In this document: in pieces, positions 1 through 4,554 of the stretch
Layout of the letters: every line of letters begins with the position of its first letter
Position numbering within the stretch: position 1 is the first letter of the stretch
Source of the DNA: Firmicutes bacterium UBA4049
Lineage (GTDB): Bacteria > Bacillota > Desulfotomaculia > Desulfotomaculales > Nap2-2B
Assembly (NCBI GenBank): GCA_002382755.1
Contig: DFZT01000038.1
Span: forward strand, 1 to 8,144
Length of the DNA: 8,144 nucleotides
Reading direction: 5' to 3'
Position numbers and translations under genes: made by a program
The notes under the pieces: generated by a model
What the model was told of the DNA's origin: nothing
The model's database searches: none
What the model saw: the letters and a program-made list of their open reading frames with translations, nothing else

Positions 1-46
1 TACACCGATTAATCAGCATAACCCTTTCCAGGCTTGACAAGCCCAT
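1..46 (-). CDS. 5' end of a divergent gene (partial, 15 codons, unidentified)
   Basis: Reading the minus strand, an ATG at 46-44 is preceded by AAGGAGG (complement of 57-63) with a 10-nt spacer, an almost ideal Gram-positive ribosome binding site. The reading frame stays open to the window edge and gives MGLSSLERVMLINRC. Fifteen residues are too few to name a family. The gene diverges from the PAS-GGDEF gene, and the two share the roughly 270-bp AT-rich spacer between them. A short palindrome at 31-43 (GGCTT-GAC-AAGCC) lies within its first codons. The evidence that this is a real start is the ribosome binding site and its spacing; the product is unknown. Confidence 0.55.
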   Translation of the reverse strand, partial: MGLSSLERVMLINRC

Positions 47-138
47 CCTGAAACAACCTCCTTTTTAAATAAGGGCTAAAAAATAATAAGTTCACACTAA
101 ATACCGGCTTTTTCTAATTTTCTTTAAGTATATCATTG

Positions 139-170
139 TTTTCAAACAGCAAACGCTTTATTTTTCAAAC
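139..170. repeat. Direct repeat TTTTCAAAC x2 in the divergent spacer
   Basis: TTTTCAAAC occurs at 139-147 and again at 162-170, so the copies start 23 bp apart, about two helical turns. They lie between two divergent genes, a position where a regulator could bind. The surrounding sequence is very AT-rich, so chance is a real alternative. Confidence 0.3.
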
Positions 171-244
171 AAAAACAACACGGGAGAAAATAGTATTTAA
201 CGGATTTGAAAAAATTTTGTGAACGATCTTTTCTCTTCATTACC

Positions 245-253
245 TGCCATAAT
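245..253 (+). promoter_or_regulatory. Possible extended -10 promoter for the PAS-GGDEF gene
   Basis: TGCCATAAT at 245-253 matches an extended -10 element (TGn followed by CATAAT). Transcription would start near 260, about 55 nt before the chosen start codon at 317. No good -35 hexamer sits 16-18 bp upstream, so the call rests on the extended element alone. Confidence 0.25.
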
Positions 254-316
254 ATGGTACATTTATCAAATCCTTGTCATAGTATATCATGCTTAATTTT
301 TTCCGGGGTGATGACA

Positions 317-1240
317 ATGAAAAAGATCGATTACCTTAGAATTCTTGATAACCTTTATGATGGTGTTTATTTTGTCGATTTACACAGACAAATAATATTC
401 TGGAATAAGTCAGCTGAAAAGATCACGGGCTTCACAAAACAACAGGTACTCGGAACTCACTGCTATGATGGCATGCTTAAACACATTGATAAAAACGGGT
501 CCTTGCTTTGCGCGGATACATGCCCGCTGGCGCAATCAATTAAAGAAGGCAGGGAAATTGAGGCGGAAGTCTTTGTACATCACCGTGAGGGGCATCGGAT
601 CCCCGTACTGGTCCATGTTTCACCGATAAGAAATTCTCTTGGAGTGATCACCGGGGCGGTAGAAAACTTCAGCGATAATACCCTCCATTCTATTTTGCTT
701 GACCAACTGGAGAAATACCGCAACCTCTCCCTGATTGATCCGCTGACTGATCTCTTAAACAGAAGGTACCTGGAAATTCACCTGCAAAATAAACTCAATG
801 AACTAAAATCGTATCAACGCTTATTTTTCGGCGTTCTTTTCATAGATATTGATTTCTTTAAAAATGTTAACGACTCATTCGGTCACGACGTTGGCGACAA
901 TGTACTGAAGATGGTTTCAAAAACTTTAAAAAATTATCTTGGCAAAGAAGAAACCGTATGCCGTTGGGGTGGTGAAGAATTTGTCGCTGTTGTTTACTGT
1001 AACAGCTTCGACTTTCTTTTTGCAAAAGCCGATATGCTCCGTCTCCTGGTCAGCCAGTCTTTTGTCCAAGTAAAAAATGTAGATGTTTCGGTTACGGTTT
1101 CGATTGGGGCGGCAATGGCCAATCTTGAAGATACTGTGGAAAGCCTGCTTAAAAGGGCGGACAACTTAATGCTGCAAAGCAAGAGGCTTGGCAGAAACAG
1201 AGTTTCCACAGAGGAAAATTTAAGCGGCGCAGAAGGATAA
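317..1240 (+). CDS. PAS-GGDEF diguanylate cyclase
   Basis: A 307-residue cytosolic protein predicted to join two GTP into cyclic di-GMP under control of a PAS sensor. Residues about 4-118 form the PAS domain (start DNLYDGVYFVD, then IIFWNKSAEKITG), with Cys49, Cys65 and Cys69 in a C...LCxxxCPL pattern. A short helical linker leads to the GGDEF domain from about residue 140: DPLT at 141-144, metal-ligand region FIDIDFFKNVND with Asp177/Asp179, and active-site GGEEF at 218-222. The product-inhibition RxxD site is replaced by GxxE, so feedback inhibition is probably weak or absent. I see no signal peptide or membrane segment. The ATG at 317 is chosen because GGGGTG (305-310) lies 6 nt upstream and the PAS domain begins just after it; a TTG at 206 in frame would add an unlikely Cys-rich extension. 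It lies 61 bp upstream of the ATPase/helicase cluster in the same direction. The cellular target is unknown. Confidence 0.9.
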   Translation: MKKIDYLRILDNLYDGVYFVDLHRQIIFWNKSAEKITGFTKQQVLGTHCYDGMLKHIDKNGSLLCADTCPLAQSIKEGREIEAEVFVHHREGHRIPVLVHVSPIRNSLGVITGAVENFSDNTLHSILLDQLEKYRNLSLIDPLTDLLNRRYLEIHLQNKLNELKSYQRLFFGVLFIDIDFFKNVNDSFGHDVGDNVLKMVSKTLKNYLGKEETVCRWGGEEFVAVVYCNSFDFLFAKADMLRLLVSQSFVQVKNVDVSVTVSIGAAMANLEDTVESLLKRADNLMLQSKRLGRNRVSTEENLSGAEG

Positions 1241-1246
1241 TATACA

Positions 1247-1289
1247 ACTCCCGGAGAAAGATATTATATTTTATCAGATTTTTGGGAGT
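1247..1289 (+). promoter_or_regulatory. Inverted repeat between cyclase gene and cluster, covering a ribosome binding site
   Basis: ACTCCC (1247-1252) and GGGAGT (1284-1289) are perfect 6-bp complements separated by 31 nt. The right arm contains GGGAG, the only recognisable ribosome binding site for the gene starting at 1302 (spacer 13 nt, rather long), and it is followed after one base by five Ts (1291-1295). It could therefore act as a weak terminator-like hairpin or a translation-masking hairpin in transcripts coming from the cyclase gene. The short stem and long loop make either role uncertain. No convincing promoter is visible in this 61-bp gap. Confidence 0.3.
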
Positions 1290-1301
1290 GTTTTTATTCT
1301 A

Positions 1302-2108
1302 ATGTCGAATTATATACCGAAGACTCTTGATGAATTTCTTGACCTGACGCTGCAGGATGATTTTAAAAGTCTCAACAATACCCATCGCAGCATGGTTAAC
1401 GCAGTCAGACGCACAAAAACAGCAGGTGACGAGGGCAACCTGGAAGCCCTGCAGCAGGCGCTGGCCCGCTACGGGGAACTGCTGGACAAGCAGCAGGAAA
1501 TACTGCGGGATCTACTGGAAAAAATGCCGTCATTCAACCTGCAATCTTACCTGCAGGAAGAATTTCACCGGGGCTTTATGGACGCTCTGGCAGCGGAAAG
1601 TTTGGCTGTGGAAGCGGAATATCCTGTTTACGAAGTCCTTCCGTTTAAAGTGCGGATTTTGCCGGAGAAAGAAATGGTTACCATCAACGACCGTGTTTAC
1701 CGCAACCTGCGACCCGGTGTTCTGGCCGGACATTTAAAGAGAAGCGTTGATCGCTTAAATGCCGCTTCCTTCGACGCCCAGCGTTTTCTTCAATCCCTGG
1801 CGTTGGCTTACGATACGGAAATGGCCAAACAAATCGTCAAGACAAAAATCGAAGTTAGTGAACAGGAAGTCCTTTTAAAAGACATTTATAATACTCTTAC
1901 GCCGCTTACCCGTCAGAAACGCGATTATCCGGCTCAGCTTTTTGCCTTCGACCTGCACCGGATTCTGAGAAGCGGCATGACTAACGCTCCGGACGGCAGG
2001 CGTCTCTGGCTGGGCAACGTACGCAACAATAAACAGGCGCTGGTGGTCCTGGACGCCCAGGGACAACCCCAGCGTTTCGGCGTGATGAAGTTTTACATGG
2101 AGGGATAG
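1302..2108 (+). CDS. Unrecognised 268-aa protein, first gene of the ATPase/helicase cluster
   Basis: I do not recognise a named domain. Residues about 24-75 look helical and partly amphipathic (NLEALQQALARYGELLDKQQ...), consistent with a coiled coil or helical bundle. Residues about 108-138 look like beta strands around VLPFKVRILPEK and a VYRNLRPGVLAGHLKR stretch, and a helical segment follows at 140-205. The C-terminal part (about 215-266) is basic, with DGRRLWLGNVRNNKQALVVLD and FGVMKFYM, possibly another strand-rich fold. There is no signal peptide, membrane segment or obvious catalytic motif. The ATG follows GGGAG at 1284-1288. The stop is 3 nt before the GTG of the next gene, and this gene's last codons contain that gene's ribosome binding site, so the two are translationally coupled. 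From context I infer a structural or adaptor partner of the downstream ATPases. A nucleic-acid-binding role is possible but not shown. Confidence 0.85.
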   Translation: MSNYIPKTLDEFLDLTLQDDFKSLNNTHRSMVNAVRRTKTAGDEGNLEALQQALARYGELLDKQQEILRDLLEKMPSFNLQSYLQEEFHRGFMDALAAESLAVEAEYPVYEVLPFKVRILPEKEMVTINDRVYRNLRPGVLAGHLKRSVDRLNAASFDAQRFLQSLALAYDTEMAKQIVKTKIEVSEQEVLLKDIYNTLTPLTRQKRDYPAQLFAFDLHRILRSGMTNAPDGRRLWLGNVRNNKQALVVLDAQGQPQRFGVMKFYMEG

Positions 2109-2111
2109 CCG

Positions 2112-3320
2112 GTGGAGCAGTCAGTCAGGGAAGAAGCCTTGAAAAGTTTGCGGCAAGGCAACCCGCCGCCGGATTTGCAGGTACTTAAAGCGATCACGGT
2201 AGGGGAGCAGGCGGGGATCTGGAATTCCTGGCGGGACTACTACCTAAATGATTATATCGCCTGCGGCGGCAGCAAGGTGAAGTTTCTCACCGGAAAGCCC
2301 GGCTCGGGAAAAACGCACGCTCTTCTTCTGACCCTGGAAGAGGCCCGGCGGCTGGGTTATGTCACCCTTTTCGCAAATACCCGCCGGCTGCGTCTGAATA
2401 AGTTTGACTCGCTCTACCAGGCCGTGCTGGACGCGGTGGATGTGGAAGACATGGTGACAGCATACTGCAGCGCTTTGATCGGCCGCCTCGGCTATCAGGC
2501 CGATCAGCTTGCTCCCGGTCAGAATTTCTTCAGCTGGGCACAGGAGCGGGGCCGGGCGGCGGACAGTCTGCGTCGCGAAATTCAAGAAGAACTGGACACT
2601 CTTTATCAGAACAGGAAGATAAACCATAACTTTGCCCTGGCTTTTACTCAGCTCTGCGCCCACAACCTGGGCTTGCGCCGGCTGGCGGACGGGCAAGATA
2701 AAATATTGCAGGAATGGCTCAAGAGCCGCCCCCTGCCGGCGAAGGTTTTAAAGCCTTTGAAGATCTTTATCCGCATTGATAAGTATAACGCCAGACATAT
2801 GATGGCGTCTTTCCTCCATTTACTGCGCCTCTGCGGCCGCCGGGGGCTTTTCGTGGCGGTGGACGACCTTGGCGCGTTGACGGAGCGCAGCCCGGAAGGA
2901 CGGGCGCTCTACGGCAGAGCCGCCCGCAACGAGGTTTACGAAAGCCTGCGGCAGCTAGTGGATGACTTTGCCGGATTCGAGGGGGCATTTTTTGTCTTTG
3001 CCGGGCGGACGGAATTAATCGACGATGAAAAAGAAGGCTTTAAATCCTATGAAGCGCTGTGGATGCGCATCCAGAACGAAGTCTCGGGGAAGCGTCCGAA
3101 TAAATTTGCCGACCTTGTCAACCAGGATCTTATAGTTAAGGATTTTTTTACTGCCGAAACCTGCCTTGAACTTCAGAAAAGATTAAATGAAGCCCTGGGT
3201 CCCGGCTCAGAATTACTGCAGGATGATTTTCACTGCTTTTTGGATAACGTCAGCATTTTCTCTCCGGTGCGGCGGGTAGTGGAGGCAATAGTCAGCCAAT
3301 TCGAAGCGGGAGGCGGGTAA
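2112..3320 (+). CDS. P-loop ATPase, BrxC/BrxD-like (first of two)
   Basis: A 402-residue predicted AAA-like ATPase. Walker A is GKPGSGKTH at residues 61-69. Walker B is LFVAVDDLGAL at about 246-256 with Asp251/Asp252. A strand with a polar sensor-like end follows (FFVFAGRTEL, about 303-312). The N-terminal LRQGNPPPDL segment resembles the LRSGVPSRSL segment of the next gene, and both genes have a similar length and order of motifs, suggesting an old duplication within the BREX ATP-binding family (DUF2791-like). This copy is more diverged, with DD rather than DE in Walker B, so the family assignment is an inference. The GTG start at 2112 has GGAGGG (2099-2104) 7 nt upstream; the upstream gene ends 3 nt before. 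It may hydrolyse ATP to load or control the helicase encoded two genes downstream. No membrane segment or added domain is seen. Confidence 0.82.
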   Translation: MEQSVREEALKSLRQGNPPPDLQVLKAITVGEQAGIWNSWRDYYLNDYIACGGSKVKFLTGKPGSGKTHALLLTLEEARRLGYVTLFANTRRLRLNKFDSLYQAVLDAVDVEDMVTAYCSALIGRLGYQADQLAPGQNFFSWAQERGRAADSLRREIQEELDTLYQNRKINHNFALAFTQLCAHNLGLRRLADGQDKILQEWLKSRPLPAKVLKPLKIFIRIDKYNARHMMASFLHLLRLCGRRGLFVAVDDLGALTERSPEGRALYGRAARNEVYESLRQLVDDFAGFEGAFFVFAGRTELIDDEKEGFKSYEALWMRIQNEVSGKRPNKFADLVNQDLIVKDFFTAETCLELQKRLNEALGPGSELLQDDFHCFLDNVSIFSPVRRVVEAIVSQFEAGGG

Positions 3321-3321
3321 A

Positions 3322-4554
3322 ATGGAAAGGTTTGCAGCCAGGCAGGTCATTGAGTACCTGCGTTCAGGAGTTCCCTCCCGCAGCTTGAGCAGCATTTTTT
3401 CTTACGGGCGGGAGGCCGCGTGTGAGCGCGTGGGGCGTGAACTGGAGCGGGTGTATTCCGGCGGCGGCGTCCTTCCCCTGGTGATTAAGGGTAATTTCGG
3501 CAACGGTAAAACGCACTTCCTGAACATTATCGCACAAAAGGCGGAAAAGATGAACTTTGCCGTCAGTTTCATTTCGCTTTCCAAGGAAACTCCTTTTGAC
3601 AAACTGGACCGCCTGTACCGCCGGGCGGCAGCCGGCCTGTACCTGCCGGGCGGCTCTCAACCCGGCTTTGCGTCCTTGCTGGAAACGCTGCCAACGAGGG
3701 GCGATCAGGCGGATGAGATGCTGAACTACGCTGCCCGCAACCTGCACCCGAAGATCGAGATCGTCTTGAAAAACTATCTGGACGGCAGCGGTGACGCCTA
3801 CAACCAACATATTCTGGCCAGCGACCTGGCGGGTGACTTCATTCCCAACGCGCAGCTGAAATCCATCCACCGCCTGAACTTCGGGAAAGCGCTGTCCCTC
3901 ACGCCCTTTAAAGTAAAAGAAAGCTCCTTCGATTATTTTCGCTTCCTCTCCCGCCTGATCCGGGCAGCCGGCTTCGCCGGGTGGGTGATTCTTTTTGACG
4001 AGTTTGAACAGCTGATGTACCTGGGCATCACGGCCAGAGCCAACGCCTACCTGAACGCCGCCCGTTTTATGGCGCCTTCTTTCGGTATGACGGCGACCTA
4101 TACGGTATTTTCGGCTTCATCCAATCTTTGGTCGGAGCTGATCTGGAAGCAGAAAAACAGCGACTATGACAACGTGCCGCAGAAACTGGCGGCTAAAAAC
4201 AGGCAGCATGACATCCCCACGGTACGGGAAGTTTTCAGCAGCTTTTTAAAAGAAAACCTCTTTTTGGACACCCTCTCCGCCTTCGATATCCGCCGTATGC
4301 TTAAGGCTGTCCGCGATCATCACGCCCTGGCCTATGACTGGCAAGCCCCGGAAGACATCGATCCGGCCACTGTTAATCTCCCTGCGGACCGACCGCTGCG
4401 CACGGTGATCCGCGCTCTGGTGGAGTGGCTGGATCTCCAGTATCTATACGGCGACAAGCCTGAGATTGAAGCAGTTATGCCCGGGGAACTCCTGCCTGGT
4501 AATTTTCCGGAAAATGAAAATGAAAATGAAAATGAAACGGAAAATGAAGATTGA
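3322..4554 (+). CDS. BREX-type ATP-binding protein (BrxD/DUF2791-like)
   Basis: A 410-residue P-loop ATPase. The N-terminus (ARQVIEYLRSGVPSR) is typical of the BrxD/DUF2791 group. Walker A is KGNFGNGKTH at residues 56-65, and Walker B is WVILFDEFEQL at 221-231 with Asp226-Glu227. VFSASSNLW (about 262-270) is in the sensor-1 position, and RTVIRALVEWLDL near 370-382 is the kind of C-terminal helix seen in BrxD. The start follows GGAGGCGGG (3309-3317), one base after the previous stop. The last residues are a low-complexity acidic tail, ENENENENETENED, encoded by a GAAAAT hexanucleotide repeat that also encodes the start of the next gene. In BREX type 2 systems BrxD accompanies a helicase; similar ATPase/helicase pairs occur outside BREX. 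Here a second ATPase and a helicase flank it, while PglZ, PglX and BrxB are absent from the window. The ATPase family is well supported; the pathway is inferred. Confidence 0.85.
   Translation: MERFAARQVIEYLRSGVPSRSLSSIFSYGREAACERVGRELERVYSGGGVLPLVIKGNFGNGKTHFLNIIAQKAEKMNFAVSFISLSKETPFDKLDRLYRRAAAGLYLPGGSQPGFASLLETLPTRGDQADEMLNYAARNLHPKIEIVLKNYLDGSGDAYNQHILASDLAGDFIPNAQLKSIHRLNFGKALSLTPFKVKESSFDYFRFLSRLIRAAGFAGWVILFDEFEQLMYLGITARANAYLNAARFMAPSFGMTATYTVFSASSNLWSELIWKQKNSDYDNVPQKLAAKNRQHDIPTVREVFSSFLKENLFLDTLSAFDIRRMLKAVRDHHALAYDWQAPEDIDPATVNLPADRPLRTVIRALVEWLDLQYLYGDKPEIEAVMPGELLPGNFPENENENENETENED
4510..4551 (+). repeat. GAAAAT hexanucleotide tandem repeat across the overlap of two genes
   Basis: Four perfect GAAAAT units (4510-4533) are followed by GAAACG, one more perfect unit (4540-4545) and GAAGAT. 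In the upstream frame the units encode Glu-Asn pairs of the ATPase C-terminus; in the downstream frame the same bases encode Met-Lys pairs with five in-frame ATGs (4514, 4520, 4526, 4532, 4544). A gain or loss of one unit keeps both frames intact. Confidence 0.9.

Noticed and set aside
206..316. N-terminal extension of the cyclase from a TTG at 206
   Set aside because: The added 37 residues are Cys- and Phe-rich without a domain, the TTG has no good ribosome binding site, and GGGGTG directly serves the ATG at 317.
2244..2696. 150-codon open frame on the minus strand
   Set aside because: Antisense to the Walker A region of the first ATPase; low-information sequence.
3364..3870. 168-codon open frame on the minus strand
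   Set aside because: It lies wholly antisense to the BrxD-like ATPase gene, has no ribosome binding site or domain, and is expected by chance in GC-rich coding sequence.
4510..4551. CRISPR-like or regulatory array from the regular repeat
   Set aside because: The units are 6 bp, contiguous and without spacers, and are coding in two frames; it is a microsatellite.
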